Notes: generated from the sequence alone by a model not told the origin. 64,000 bases of DNA from Hemileia vastatrix (GCA_030280995.1 JASXTE010000005.1:20478501-20542500); one strand, 5' to 3'; numbered from the stretch's first letter, positions 44,184 through 55,782 are shown. Numbers and translations are program-made.

Positions 44184-46771
44184 TCATCCCTTTCCAACAA
44201 ACATAATTCACCAGAAGCCGTCCGTTTTATATGCCGCTTCTTGGTGCAAACACAACACTGGCACAGAGTAGTAATCCCTGGCTGTGTTTCCCAACCTTCA
44301 TCTCCAGGAGGCGCTAACCGCATATGTAACCTCCGCATATCTTCACCAGTGATCTCCAAACTAATCCCCATGCCAGCTTGATACCCTATCCTGGCCTCAA
44401 AATCCATCAAAAAAGGACCACCAAGAACAGTTTTGACTGCTCCTCTGGCCACATAAAAGTGAACCTTACCAACAGATCCACCAATGCCTAACCTGACATG
44501 CTCAGCTGTACCCATCAGCTCTGTTGCATGCCCTCCAATACCTCTGAGGTTTCCCCCAGTTCCACTTTTAATTGGCAAGCCTATACTTGTTGCTTGCTCC
44601 AATGAAATTAAATTAATTTGAGACCCTGAATCGACCAAGGCCTTAACTTCTTTACCATTAAGAGTTACCACCAGGTAACCCAGGGGAGCGGAAAAATGTG
44701 TATCTACATCTTCCCCAAACTTTTCAGCATTTTCACAAATATATTCCACCTCTCCAGTGGAAACCCGACGCCTCGTCAAATGCTTCTTTTGCTTTTCAGC
44801 AAGCGCCGGACTAATCGTAAATAACTCCCCCAAAGATAAGGGAATCTGCAGTTGATTCACCCTATTCAAAACTGCGTCCATCGCATTAGCTTGACCAGAA
44901 ACTACTGGCCGCTCATAATGGACCTTTGATTTAACAACCTTGGCCCTGGGTACCTCTTGAGGTCCAACCGAGCCATCTTCACCCCCCATTATAACATCTT
45001 CACTTTCTATAACCCTAACTCCGTCACCAGATTCTTGCACTAATCCTGATCCATCGCTAGTCCTTCTTACACCCTCCATTGGGATGGGACCGCTAAAACT
45101 TGGTCTGGGTAGAGACGCCAACGGTACGTCCTCCTCAGAATCCGAATCATCCTCTGGCATAGGCTCACCATTTAAATCAAACTTGCCATAACTAGGGGGC
45201 CCCATATCAGCAATCCCCTTCTGCATTTTATATAATTCGTCCTTAGAGTAAGGGTTCAATTTGTTGGAGGCAGTTTGAGCACTAGAATTCTTTTCCTTAG
45301 AGTAAGGGTTCACTTTGTTATTGGCCTTGCCAGGATTAGCCCTCAATTGGCTCTGAATGCTACATTTCGCCTTAGTAGCAGCTGCTCTTCTAGCAGCATT
45401 AACATCGTATTCGCCAGCCATACAGCTGCCCTCCACCTGGGCAACTGTCGCCAGCTCTAAACAACCAAAAGAAGTAGAAAATGTGGCTTTACTGACCTCT
45501 TTCTCCTTGCCCTTGTCAGCTTTACCACCATTACCATTACCATTTTTGCCACTCTTGGCATTAACATCTTCATCCGTCACCTCTTCAAATCTGGCTCTTC
45601 TTTCAGCCGTTAAACTTCTTCTGACCAAATCAGAAGGAGACTGTCCATCACTGGGCTTGATGAACGAACCATCGGGAAATTTATAAACTTTACCATCAAA
45701 TAAAACTCGCCCAGCATCCATATCCTTATCAAGAGCAAAACAAACTGTTGCTCTGTGCCCTCTCCTATTACAATAGGAGCACACCTTTGGCTCATCATAG
45801 CCACCTCTATAATTACTACCACCATTCCCACCATTTCTCCCATTGCCTGGGAAGCGGTTACCGTTGTTATTGCCATTATAATTTCGACGTTCATAACCTC
45901 TAGACTGATAAGAAGTCGACGTCTACGAAGAAGTGATTGGGGCCTTATTTGCCTTCTGGGTTTCTTGAACAAATATTTTTAATTGTTTAGTTAAATCGGC
46001 CAGGTGATCGACCATCTTATTATCCACATTACCCTCAACTTTAGCAGCAGGTAATCCCATTTGAGCCTTCTTGGCCTCCTGGGCTTTGACCATAATATCG
46101 TTATTTTCGGCCAAAACTTCGCTAACCTTGCTAACATATTGAGTGCATGACTCTTCATATTTGTCCAACGCCAATAACTTGAGATGGGCCTGAATGATCT
46201 CTATGATAACCTCCAGAGCCGGCAGTTTCTGCTCACCATTAGGCAGTTCCTTCATCAAATCTTTTCTTGAAAGATCCTTCAAGACGTCCATACGAATATC
46301 CCTGCTGCATGCTGTCCAAAACAAATCTTTTGCTTGGTTCTCATGCACTAACTCGTCCACCAGTATGAGATATTCCACCACTTCATCAAACTGAACACAG
46401 AGCTTTTTGAAGTCAGCCATAGAAGAAACTCCACCTTTTGCTTGCCAGTCTCCAACAATTTTATTGAGGTCCATCATAGTAAACCTAACACCCCATCTAT
46501 CAACCATAGCTTTAGAAAGCTTAACCCAATCCTTGTCCTTGAATGCCTGCATAGCAATAACCTCTTTTTCCACCTCCCTATCAGCAATAAAAAATCTAAC
46601 TTGCTTCACCATATCCACATGGGAAGCACCATCAACAGCAGCAGCAGCTTCATACCTGCTAATGAACCATTTAACCTCCTCCCCATCAAACTTTGGGCCA
46701 TCCCAAGAAACAATTCTAACTGAGGGAGTAAGAGGGTTAGAAGATCCAGAAGCAACAGCAGAAGAAGACAT
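44162..46771 (-). CDS. C Gag-protease
   Basis: 870-codon frame. Start MSSSAVASG (46771), about 175 nt from the LTR. Capsid helices (WDGPKFDGEEVKWFISRYE, then DGASHVDMVKQVRFFI, then VEYLILVDELVHENQAKDLFW). A Gly/Asn/Arg-rich stretch precedes the zinc knuckle CSYCNRRGHRATVC. A linker of low complexity follows (NPYSKEKN repeated), then protease with LVDSGSQINLIS, a GIGGNLRGIGGH flap and a Cys-rich tail. One TAG at 45923-45925, just before the Gly/Asn/Arg stretch, splits the frame; A has no stop at this place. The frame ends at TAG 44162-44164, right after the slip site. Confidence 0.88.
44168..44174 (-). promoter_or_regulatory. C gag-pro/pol -1 frameshift site
   Basis: Sense heptamer T-TTT-TTG in the zero frame, followed by GGG-TAG. 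Slipping -1 reads FFGVAGADR and continues into RT. The overlap of the two frames is 22 nt. The equivalent site in A is T-TTT-TTA. Confidence 0.78.
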
Positions 46772-46928
46772 CCCAATAAGTAATGAAAAGCGTTAACAAT
46801 CAATAAAATAACAAGCCTCTTGCAGGCCAATAACAAAAATCCAATTAGAGTTCCAGAAAATAAGCCTCTTGCAGGCTAATAACGTTCTTGATCCAAGTAA
46901 GTCTTTAAAGAAAGCTAGAGAAATCGAA

Positions 46929-46945
46929 CCCCACGTTGGGCGCCA
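46929..46945 (-). other. C primer binding site, tRNA-Lys(1,2) type
   Basis: Sense TGGCGCCCAACGTGGGG, two to three nt after the LTR, is identical to the 18-nt primer site of retroviruses that use tRNA-Lys(1,2), over 17 bases. The next bases, TTCGA, extend the match into the T-loop. Confidence 0.88.
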
Positions 46946-46947
46946 AC

Positions 46948-48035
46948 TATGGTAAGGTAAACTCTTACAGTCGCCTTGCTGTAAGCAGAATCCGGAGGAG
47001 ATATATGGATTTAGCTGAAAACCCCGTCCTTCCAATAAAAATAACAAAGTAGGTGTTCTAAATCACTAAGCTAACCAATCTACTTAGATCTGATTGATAA
47101 AAATAATGAAACTCTAAAATAATTAACGCTTATTGAGATTAAATGATCGTGGCTGTTGATAAAGAAATACTGATAACAACAATTAAGGTGTACCAGTGAA
47201 AGATCTGAAAAGATTGACTTTTATGTTTTTATAATAATTTGAATTTTTATGAGACAGCAATAATCAAGTCCCAGCGATGAAGACCTTTCTAAAGATACCC
47301 TGTATGAAGTGTGATTTAAATTGTTGAGTAGTATTTCTAAAATGTTATATATAAAATATAAAGTTATAAGGGTATTACAAATTTATTTAATTTGTTGAGT
47401 AATAAAAAATGAGACTGTGGTGGTTAATGATTAAGCTGTATGATGTGTCCCCTCTTCTCAATTTCGAGTTTGAGAAGCGCTTAAGTATTCCTAGTCACGT
47501 GCCTAAGTTTTCCCCTCCAGAGCTCTTCCAGAGTCAATCCGGAGCCGGAACGGAGTCCGTCCGGACTTCCGGACTCAATTTAGAACCTTAAAACCATAAT
47601 AAAAAATCTAGAAAAATTACACATAATAGAGCTACTTCCCCTTTACATACCAAACTAATTTTCGTAGTCTGCGCAGCTCTAATTACCCCGTGAAAATTCA
47701 TCAAAGTTAAGTAATTTTTGAAAACGTAAATATTTCTATAAAACTTTAAAATTCATTTAAAAATTTAAGAAAAATAGTAAAAATTCTGGGAAAATTTCCC
47801 AAGGTTCTTGAGTGACTCGACTTAATACTTATAAATTTTTTAGACCGTAAAAATAAGTTTTCTCCGTAAAATAAATTGTTTTCGTGTAGGCATTCGCTCG
47901 TGACCAATTTCTTCATATTTTAAACTCCAATAAATTAAATAAAACCCTTTTATAAAAAATAATAACGCCAATCTTGCATGCCGTAATAACTCCATTTACA
48001 TATTTAGGTGCCGTACTAAACTTTAGGCTACCACA
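46948..48035 (-). repeat. C right (5') LTR
   Basis: 1088 bp and nearly identical to the left copy except for the missing minisatellite units. Right flank CCGT at 48036-48039. Confidence 0.92.
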
Positions 48036-48039
48036 CCGT

Positions 48040-48396
48040 TACACCTGGAACCTCCTCACTAACATCCTTTAATCCCTTAATCCTCCACTAACCGTTCCAT
48101 CCATTCTCACTACCCCACTTTAATAATTCACAGACATTTAATAAACCTTTTAGTGTACTATTACATTGACTATTGCGCTGTGCGTCACTAATTGAGGAAA
48201 AGACTGAGACACACTATTGAGAGATTGACTTATTTAGATTTAGAGTTTTAGGCTAGCGCAGTTGAATAGCGAGTACAAAAAGGTATGTCGCAATTGCTAT
48301 GGAGAATTGCTTTCTGCGCTTCTAGTATGGATTTAGACCTCTGTATTATTGATTTAATGAGCTGCTTTTGCCTCAAGTGTCACGTGGCGCGTGACA
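48040..48396 (-). repeat. D left LTR, second part
   Basis: Continues the D LTR after the C insertion and matches 56237-56590. Ends GGCGCGTGACA. Confidence 0.88.
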
Positions 48397-48494
48397 GATG
48401 CCCGGGTATAAGAAACGCGAGCTCTGTTGAGCGTGAGACATACTTCCCACACTAGTTTCCCTTCCCTTCTATTTTAATTACTTTATAATTTACT

Positions 48495-49424
48495 ATGATG
48501 AATTTTCCTACCCCAACTCCCATGCCTCCACACCCCAAAGCGGATGGGGAAATTTTTACCCAGCAATATTCCCAGGCCTGCATGGCCTGCGAATCAATGG
48601 ATTACTTCTGTGTGGAAAGCACAGCTACTTGAGGTCCTCGCCAGAAATGCCAGTTTTGGTGGTGGAGACAGGTGGCGTGTGATGCATTAGCAAAAAATTT
48701 GGATATCAAACGAAGGTTTACCTAGACTAAATATTGGGTAATACCCAAGACAAAGGAAGTGGTTGAAGACATATGGGATGTGTCAATTGGGAATGATTAA
48801 TTAGAAGCAGCTGAGGAGGAAGTCAAGGATAATACGACGTCCTGGATAACTCGAGCCATGGGTAAACAAAGGGTAGAAGAGGAGGTGGATGAGTTGGTGA
48901 AGGAAGATGAGGAGGAAGTTCCTATTCCAAGCGGGACACCAAAAAAGCGATGGGTGGTCATCAAGGATGATGAAGAGGAGAAAGAAGTGGCAGTGGAGAA
49001 TACTGCAAAATTATTCTTAGAGACTGACCCCATTTTTGAAGTAAGTCCATTCTTCTGTTGTTTTTTTAGAAATTGTGTTACTGATGATCTTATTTAGAAT
49101 CCAGATGTCATCGCAGAAGTGCCAATTGTGGAAGCTGCACAGTTACTACCAGTTGAGGCAAATCAGCCAGTGGTTGATTTGAGGGAGGATATCGAAGAGA
49201 CTCTCGACCAGGTATGGTCGAAGAAACCTTGACAAGGTTGACTGACCAGCTTTATTGAAGATTTAAGCGGTGAAGTTGATAATATTGTCGATGCCGCTTC
49301 CTTCAACGTGGCCAAAGAACTACTGGAAATTGGGGAAGTGGTACCGGAAGGAGAGGAAGAGGTTTTCAAAAAATGTAAGAAGGAGATAAGGGTGATTTTG
49401 GAGAAGATGAAGGGATTGGTTTGA
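48495..49424 (+). pseudogene. Antisense gene of D: decayed Zn2Cys6-like protein
   Basis: Plus strand, about 100 bp inside the D 3' LTR, the same place and direction as in A. From ATG 48495 one frame runs for 546 nt with three in-frame stops (48630, 48723, 48798). Codons 48579-48680 give C-x2-C-x6-C-x12-C-x2-W-x6-C, the Zn(II)2Cys6 spacing with the fifth Cys changed to Trp. Further on is a Glu/Asp/Lys-rich region (VEEEVDELVKEDEEEVP). A 57-nt intron at 49041-49097 joins in phase to NPDVIAEVPIVEAAQ. Two more stops (49230, 49239) precede a Glu/Lys-rich tail ending at 49422-49424. It is clearly dead, but its pattern supports the A genes as a family. Confidence 0.6.
49041..49097 (+). other. Predicted intron in D antisense gene
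   Basis: 57 nt, GTAAGT at the donor, ACTGATGAT as branch-like sequence and TTATTTAG at the acceptor. Its removal keeps the frame (phase 0). Confidence 0.6.
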
Positions 49425-50035
49425 GAGAAAATAAAGGAGAAAGGAAAAGAAAGAAAGAGGAAAAGAAAAGTAGAAACAATTTGTATTTATTTATTATATT
49501 TTGTTGTTTTAATTTAAAATTTTAATATTTATTTTATAAGATTTTGAGAGAAAAAAGAAAATAAAAGAAAGAAAAAATTTAAATAAAATTTTGTTTTAAA
49601 TTTTGAAAGAAGAAAAGAAAGAAATTTTAATTGAAAGAGTTGTAGTTTAAATTTTGAAAGAAAAAATTTAAGTAGGAAAAAAGAAATAGTTGATTAAAAT
49701 AATTTTATTGGAAATGAAAATTTAATGAAAGAAAAAATTGTTATTTATGAAAATTTATTTGTTGAAGTTTTGAGGAATTTTGGTTATTAAAAAAGAAAGA
49801 AGAAAAAGAAGAGAAGAAAAAAAATGTTTTTTAAAAAAAAAAGAATTTTAAAGAAAGAAGTAATTGTTTGAAGAAATTTTACAAGAGAGATTTAGAGGTT
49901 TAAGTGAAATTTGAAAAGGATTGTCGTGTTGCGTTTGTTAAAAATTTTGATACTTTGAGGAAGAAAATTTTTTAAGGAAAGAATGTATGTAGAAAATTGA
50001 AAAGAAAATTTAAAGAAATTTGAGAAGGTTTTATT
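49425..50035. other. A/G-rich low-complexity DNA in D
   Basis: Strongly purine-biased on the plus strand (AAAGAAAGAAAA-like strings), with no gene. It separates the antisense gene from the T-rich satellite. Confidence 0.6.
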
Positions 50036-50745
50036 TTATTTATTTATTTTATTTTTTGTTTTATTTTATTTTATTTTATTTTTTATTTTTTATTTTTTAT
50101 TTTTTATTTTTTATTTTTTATTTTTTATTTTTTATTTTTTATTTTTTATTTTTTATTTTTTATTTTTTATTTTTTATTTTTTATTTTTTATTTTTTATTT
50201 TTTATTTTTTATTTTTTATTTTTTATTTTTTATTTTTTATTTTTTATTTTTTATTTTTTATTTTTTATTTTTTATTTTTTATTTTTTATTTTTTATTTTT
50301 TATTTTTTATTTTTTATTTTTTATTTTTTATTTTTTATTTTTTATTTTTTATTTTTTATTTTTTATTTTTTATTTTTTATTTTTTATTTTTTATTTTTTA
50401 TTTTTTATTTTTTATTTTTTATTTTTTATTTTTTATTTTTTATTTTTTATTTTTTATTTTTTATTTTTTATTTTTTATTTTTTATTTTTTATTTTTTATT
50501 TTTTATTTTTTATTTTTTATTTTTTATTTTTTATTTTTTATTTTTTATTTTTTATTTTTTATTTTTTATTTTTTATTTTTTATTTTTTATTTTTTATTTT
50601 TTATTTTTTATTTTATATTTTATATTTTATATTTTATATTTTATATTTTATATTTTATATTTTATATTTTATATTTTATATTTTATATTTTATATTTTAT
50701 ATTTTTTATTTTATTTTATATTATTTTAATTTAATTTAATATAAA
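50036..50745. repeat. Heptamer satellite (TTTTTTA, then TTTTATA)
   Basis: About 75 tandem copies of TTTTTTA (roughly 50079-50612) followed by about 13 copies of TTTTATA (to about 50705), flanked by TTTTA pentamers. Because 7 is not a multiple of 3, the translation cycles FYFLFFI with no stop, which explains the 239-codon open frame here. In sense RNA of D it would be an A-rich tract between chromodomain and 3' LTR. Confidence 0.9.
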
Positions 50746-50893
50746 TTTAATTTAGTTTAATTTTATTTATTTTAAAGAAGGTTGAAAAACTTATGAAAAG
50801 GAAAAACAAAGAAAGAATAAGGAAATTTTAAAGTTAAAGATGTTTTAGATTTTAAAGAGAAGAAGGAAAAAAGAGAGAAAAAAAAAGAGAGTT
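50746..50893. other. A/G-rich spacer in D
   Basis: Purine-rich low-complexity DNA between the satellite and the end of D pol. No gene. Confidence 0.6.
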
Positions 50894-51308
50894 TTAAGGT
50901 TTTGGTTTTAAAGGATATTTAAGATGAAAAGATTTTAGAAGTTCAGGGGCGTTAGAAACATTAATGGCTGGTTCCCAGGATGTTTTGTCCGAATCATATA
51001 GGAAGCCTTCCCATTCCACAAGGTATTGAAGTTTTCCCTTGTGCATTCTTGAATCAAGGATACCGCTTACTTCCCACTCTAGATGGTCTTCTACTTCGAC
51101 AAGTTTTTAGAGGAGGTTGGTTCTTGCCCGGGTATGTTTCTCGAGGCAGTTCCAGGAGAGATACGTGGAAAACAGGGTGAATAGCCAGCCATTTAGGAGG
51201 TAGCTTGAGGTGAAATGCAGTTTTAGAGACTTCAGAGTCAATTTCAAATGGTCCCAAGCGCTTTTCAGCTAGTTTCTTTGATGGTGGAGTTGTTTGTGTT
51301 TCATGCAT
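50894..51308 (-). pseudogene. D integrase C-terminus: GPY/F and chromodomain
   Basis: 51308-51120 encodes KKLAEKRLGPFEI, then KLPPKWLAIHPVFHVSLLE, the typical GPY/F end of chromovirus integrases. After a frame change near 51115, the sense strand at about 51100-50945 encodes a chromodomain: EVSGILDSR, then LQYLVEWEGF, then TSWEPA, with the aromatic positions (Y, W, W) of the methyl-lysine cage. The frame stops at 50894. Expected role: targeting integration to methylated-histone chromatin. Confidence 0.8.
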
Positions 51309-52150
51309 CGAGCCACACTTTGTCCCCTGGTTTAAAAGAAGGAGCAGATTGTCGATGTTTGTCAGCCTGTTCCTTGTACCTTTGAATTGCTAATTCCAAA
51401 TTTGACTTAATTTCCTCTTGGAGTCGTGATATGGTTCAAAGATAATGTTCAGCAGTATGACTAGTTCCTATGTGGATTGAGTTGAATAGAGGATGTCTTC
51501 CATAAACAGTTTCGAAAGGAGATCATTGTGTTGAAGAATGAGTCAAGTTATTATAAGCAAATTCGGCCAATGGTAACCATGTGGTCCAATTGTCTTGTTG
51601 GTAACTGACATACATTCGAAGGTATGTTTGAGGATTTGGTTGACCCTTTCCGTTTGCCCATCGGTTTCAGGGTGATAGGTCGTGGAGAGATTCCTCTTAA
51701 TATTGAGTTGTCGACACAGTTGAGTCCAGAATGTGGATACAAACAATGAGCCTCTATCTGAAATAATATCATTAGGTAAGCCATGTTTCGAAAATATTTA
51801 TTCTAGAAAAAATTTTGACAAATCTTCTGCTGTAGCAGTAGTAGTGGTTTTAATAAAAATAGGCATTTTTGAAAATCTATCTACTATTACTAATATAGCA
51901 TCAAAATTATTAGAAAGAGGAAGTTGAGAAATAAAATCCATCGATAAAGATTCCCAAGGTTTAGAGGGAATAGGAAGTGGTTGAAGCAACTCATGCTTCC
52001 GGTGACGGAAGCCTTATTCCTATTACATTTGTAACAAGCTTATATATAGGGCTTGATTTCTCTAGTCATTCCGGCCAGAAGAAATCCCTCGCTATTAACT
52101 GGTAGGTTTTATCAAACCCAAAATGACCAGCTAATAGAGAATCATGTTGA
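51309..52150 (-). pseudogene. D integrase core
   Basis: The DDE core is in pieces: [19 protein letters not shown] (first Asp) near 51950, a second Asp region near 51770 (SDRGS-like after frame change), and [15 protein letters not shown] (Glu) near 51650. Several shifts and stops. Confidence 0.75.
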
Positions 52151-52397
52151 CTATTTAAAATCCATTATTTTATTTCATTGTTGTTGGGTATGACTACTCT
52201 ACTTTTGAAAAATAATAGACCTTATTCAATACTAAATCTTTTGGCCCCTTACTTTGAGATTATTTTGTCTTTTAACCCTAAACAATAGTTGTCCTTCCAC
52301 TGAGCTTCGAGGATGTTTGATAATGGATTTTGAAAAGATAGAATTGTCATTGAATTAAGTTGATGAGTCATTAACATTGATTTGTTGAAGATTGATT

Positions 52398-53850
52398 TCA
52401 CATTTTCTGGGTTCTTGTCAGCAAATGCATCCCCCTGATGTGGGTAAACGTCGTCCCGACGTGACAAGATATCTGAAAAAATGCATTTCTTACCTGGGCA
52501 ATAGGAAATAAAAAAAGAAATTCAGACAGAAATTTAGTCCACCTGGCTTGAAGCCTGGTTAACGTTTTGGAAGACATGAAGTATTTTAAAGCATTATGGT
52601 CTGTTAAAATTTGAAAAGGACTATCTAGGCTGAGAAGAAAAGAGCGCCATTTTTTAAGACAATGGATAATAGCTAAAAGCTCTTTGTCATGAATTTCATA
52701 ATTTAATTCCGCCGCAATGAGTTTGCGTGACTCAAAAGCAACAGGATGAAACAATTTTGTTTCAAGATTTAAATGAGAAATGACCCTTGTGATAGCATAG
52801 TCGCTTGCATCTGTCTTGACTATTGTCAAAGCAGAGGGATCAAAGTGTCGAAGAATTGAAGCTGTGGTGAACGCAGTCTTCAAAGCTTCGAATTCCTTCA
52901 GTGCTGGAGAAGTAAAAACAATAGGAATATCTTTTCTAAGAAGAGAAGTAAGATTGGAAATAGTTTTAGAGTAATCTTTAATAAATCTTCTATAGAAATT
53001 TGCAAAACCCAAAAATCCTTGGAGGGATTTAACGGTTTTAAGCTCAGGCCATTCCAGGACTTTTTGGACCTTTTTGTTGTCCATGACTAAACAATCAGTG
53101 GACAACGTAAAACCTAAAAAATAAATTGATATAAGATGGAATTCGCATTTATTGTGCTTGGCGTAGAGACCATAATCTTGAAGTCAATTTAGAACCTGTC
53201 AAACATGATGAATATGTTCATCCAGTTTCTTCAAGAAAATTAAAATATCATCTAAATAGACAACAACAAATTGTTCGACAACATCTTGGAAGATGTCATT
53301 AACAAAAGTTTGAAAAGTTGATGGTGCGTTACACAAACCAAAAGGCATAACTAAATATTCAAAACTACTAAATCTAGTGCGCATTTCAGTCAGTGGTTCA
53401 TGACCTTCCGCAATGCGTATAAGATTATAAGCGCCTCTAAGATAAATTTTAGAAAAGAAATTAGCACCATTAAAAAGGTTAAGAAGCAATGACATAGGAG
53501 GAACAGGATATGCATTCTTTCTTAGTGACTGTGTTGAGCTTTCTGTAGTCAACACACAACCTAAGACTACCCTCCTTTTTCTTTACAAAAAGGACAAGGG
53601 AGCCGGTTAGAGATTTACTGGCTCTGATGAAACCTTTGGCTAAGTTCTCTGCAATGTAGTCTCAAAGAACCTGAGATTCTTCCTTCAACAGAGAATAGAC
53701 AGGACCTGCCGGAGGTACTGGACCTATTAACTCTATTTGATGGTCATAGGGTTGATGAGGTGGTGACTTATTGGCATTGCGGATTGAGAAGACATTGAGC
53801 AAATAATGATATATTTCTGGTAGAGTTGATTTAATGGCTTCAATGTTTAT
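52398..53850 (-). pseudogene. D reverse transcriptase-RNase H
   Basis: The RT N-terminal part (53850-53560) includes [22 protein letters not shown] across stops. 53555-53199 has MPFGLCNAPSTFQ and the catalytic YLDD. 53105-52398 carries the connection (FLGFANFYRRFI) and RNase H (KTDASDYA, then EIHDKELLAI, then LTDHNAL). Pattern typical of fungal chromoviruses such as the Tcn1/MarY1 type. Non-functional. Confidence 0.82.
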
Positions 53851-54522
53851 TTAGTCGTCATCATCATCTTTGAGAGAAACTGTAGAGGGAAGACCAGAAT
53901 TGAGAGAGCAGAATTCGATTACTTCGAGGCAATTTAAATCCTCTTCGATTGAAGTCATCGAGCTAGAAGGGTTAGCCAATTGCTCATTTAGAGAAAGATC
54001 AGATGCTTGCAAGTCATTTGGATGAGATTTGTCCTCTAGCAGGACATTGTCAGGTGGGTTGTTTAACTCCCTATTGACCTGCATTGACAAATCAGAAATA
54101 TACTTGGTGCGCGGGGTGATTAATCCCAGTGTCCAATCAATTTCAGGATTCCAATGTGTTAAAAAGTCATGGCCAAGAATGGTATCGTCCATCCTTGGGG
54201 CGTCCAAGACTGATAATTCCCACTTGAGGGGGGGAAAGTTTGGAAAGTTGAAAACCCATAAAACTTTCCTACTTACCCAATGTTTGGGTTCCTCTGATTC
54301 GACCAAGTAAATTGGAGTTTGATTGATATCTGTAAATTTCAGTTGTAACTTCTTGGCAAAAGATAAACTGACAAAAGAAATGGAAGCTCCAGAGTCTATA
54401 AGAAAACTGAAGGGGATATCCTCCTTAAAAAGAATGAATCTCAAGCGATTTAAGGCAACTCCAGTCCTTAAGACATTGAGGTTCTGTGCACTGGGAGAGA
54501 TAATATAGTTTGCTTTGCACAC
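53851..54522 (-). pseudogene. D protease
   Basis: Protease motif LIDSGASISFVS near residue 42, then a flap region and ILGHDFLTHWNPEIDW near residue 115, as in fungal gypsy retropepsins. The acidic tail runs to a stop at 53851. The segment begins 15 nt after the Gag stop, so gag and pol may have been joined by readthrough or frameshift. Confidence 0.78.
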
Positions 54523-54536
54523 AAGTAAACTATCTA

Positions 54537-55701
54537 CTAGTTTTTTGACTTTGAACTAGTACCTTCTCTTTCTTTCAATTTTACACAATCTTCCAGCTTG
54601 TGCTTACCCCCACAATACATACATAACCCATTATCCGCTCTTCTCTTCCCCTCAGCTTCTTTAAGTTCCCCTTTAGGATCCAGTATTTTGCTGATATCTC
54701 CTGGGGTCGAGCTTTTAGGTAAAGGTTTGTCCTTTCCCTTATTGGGTTTGGATTGAGTCAAGGAGGATTGAGTTGTCCGTGGGTGTGAACAAGGTCCCAA
54801 TTTGAAATTTAGGCCTTGAGATTTGTTGGCATATCGACGATGTTGAAGTCGTCCTTGGTAAACGCCGTCGAATTTGAGGGTTCGATCCATTAAATCCGTT
54901 AAAGTAGTCATCTTCTGACCGTGAAGATTTAACTGATCCAGAATCCTTGAAGGTAGTCCTTTTTTAAAATGATACTTAAGGGCAGCATCATTCCAACCTA
55001 CTCGAGTTTGAAGTGCTTTGAAGTTTGAGATATATTCAGAGGCTTTACAATTATCACTCATGCGAAGGAAGTCAAGTTCAATTTCTGCGTTGTCAGTTTT
55101 GTTAGGGTCACTGAACAACGTGAAGAGTTGGTCTTCAAACTTTTCCCAGCTATTAATAAGAAGGTGGGTTTCAGTCAAAGAGAGCATGAGAAGATAAGGT
55201 TTGAACCATATTGCCGCTTTTTTGGCTAGGAATGAAGAAGCGTAAACAACCTTCGATTGGTCATTATGGAACAGGAGCTTGCAGGTTTGCAAGAAGGGCT
55301 GAAATCTGTCTGGATGTTCTCCATCGAATTTATCAGGAGATTTCAAAGAAGGAGTTTTGAATTTAGATCCCTCTGAAGACTTTGAATTTGGAATGTCTTC
55401 ATGAAATGTCTCATAAAATCTTCCAGAGAATTAGATGGTCCAGGTTCTGAAGGTTGACCAGAAGGGTGATTAAAAGGGCTGATGGTGCCTCGTGCATTTT
55501 ATCCTCTCCTTCTTCATCATCACTAGAGTTATCAAAATCTTGTGGGATGTCTTCTACAGATTGGACTGAATGTTGCCGTTCCATTAGGTGGATTGGCTCC
55601 AAGGAGTGAGTGCGGGAAACAAGCCTGGTGGCTGTTAACCTGCCTCTTGCGCAAGCTCTAGTAGTAGCGCCTGTAGGAGGAGTGCGTTGAACAGGTGCCA
55701 T
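54537..55701 (-). pseudogene. D Gag
   Basis: Start near 55701 (MAPVQRTPPTG). A frame change lies near 55400. Then the retrotransposon-gag capsid domain (DKFDGEHPDRFQPFLQTCKL, then ASSFLAKKAAIWFKPYL, then RVGWNDAALKYHFKKGLP). A zinc knuckle CMYCGGKHKLEDC near the C-terminus is one residue shorter than CX2CX4HX4C. Ends at 54537. Confidence 0.8.
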
Positions 55702-55782
55702 TTTAAGAGTTTAGAGAAAAAACACCTGAAAAAGGGACATAGTAGTGCAAAGAATGAGAACTACAAAGAATTAATTTATACT
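55702..55782 (-). other. D leader
   Basis: 81 nt between the 5' LTR and gag. No match to the tRNA-Lys primer site of A and C. The primer type is not recognised, and self-priming as in Tf1-like elements is possible but not shown. Confidence 0.45.

Larger units (their letters stand above)
36109..48035 (-). mobile_element. Ty3/Gypsy element C, young copy
   Basis: 11.9 kb with LTRs 36109-37306 (1198 bp) and 46948-48035 (1088 bp), inserted in the D LTR with CCGT at 36105-36108 and 48036-48039. The two LTRs differ by a 110-bp minisatellite expansion and only a few substitutions (for example CCCAGAAATG against CCCAGCGATG), so insertion is recent. The gag-pro frame and RT-integrase frame are each continuous apart from single nonsense codons (45923, 42831, 41442 and 40362). 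The region between pol and 3' LTR (37307-40061) is a structured array. It has no antisense Zn2Cys6 gene, unlike A. Confidence 0.92.

Noticed and set aside
50020..50739. 239-codon open frame rich in Phe, Leu, Ile and Tyr
   Set aside because: A product of the heptamer satellite; the translation simply cycles with a 21-nt period.
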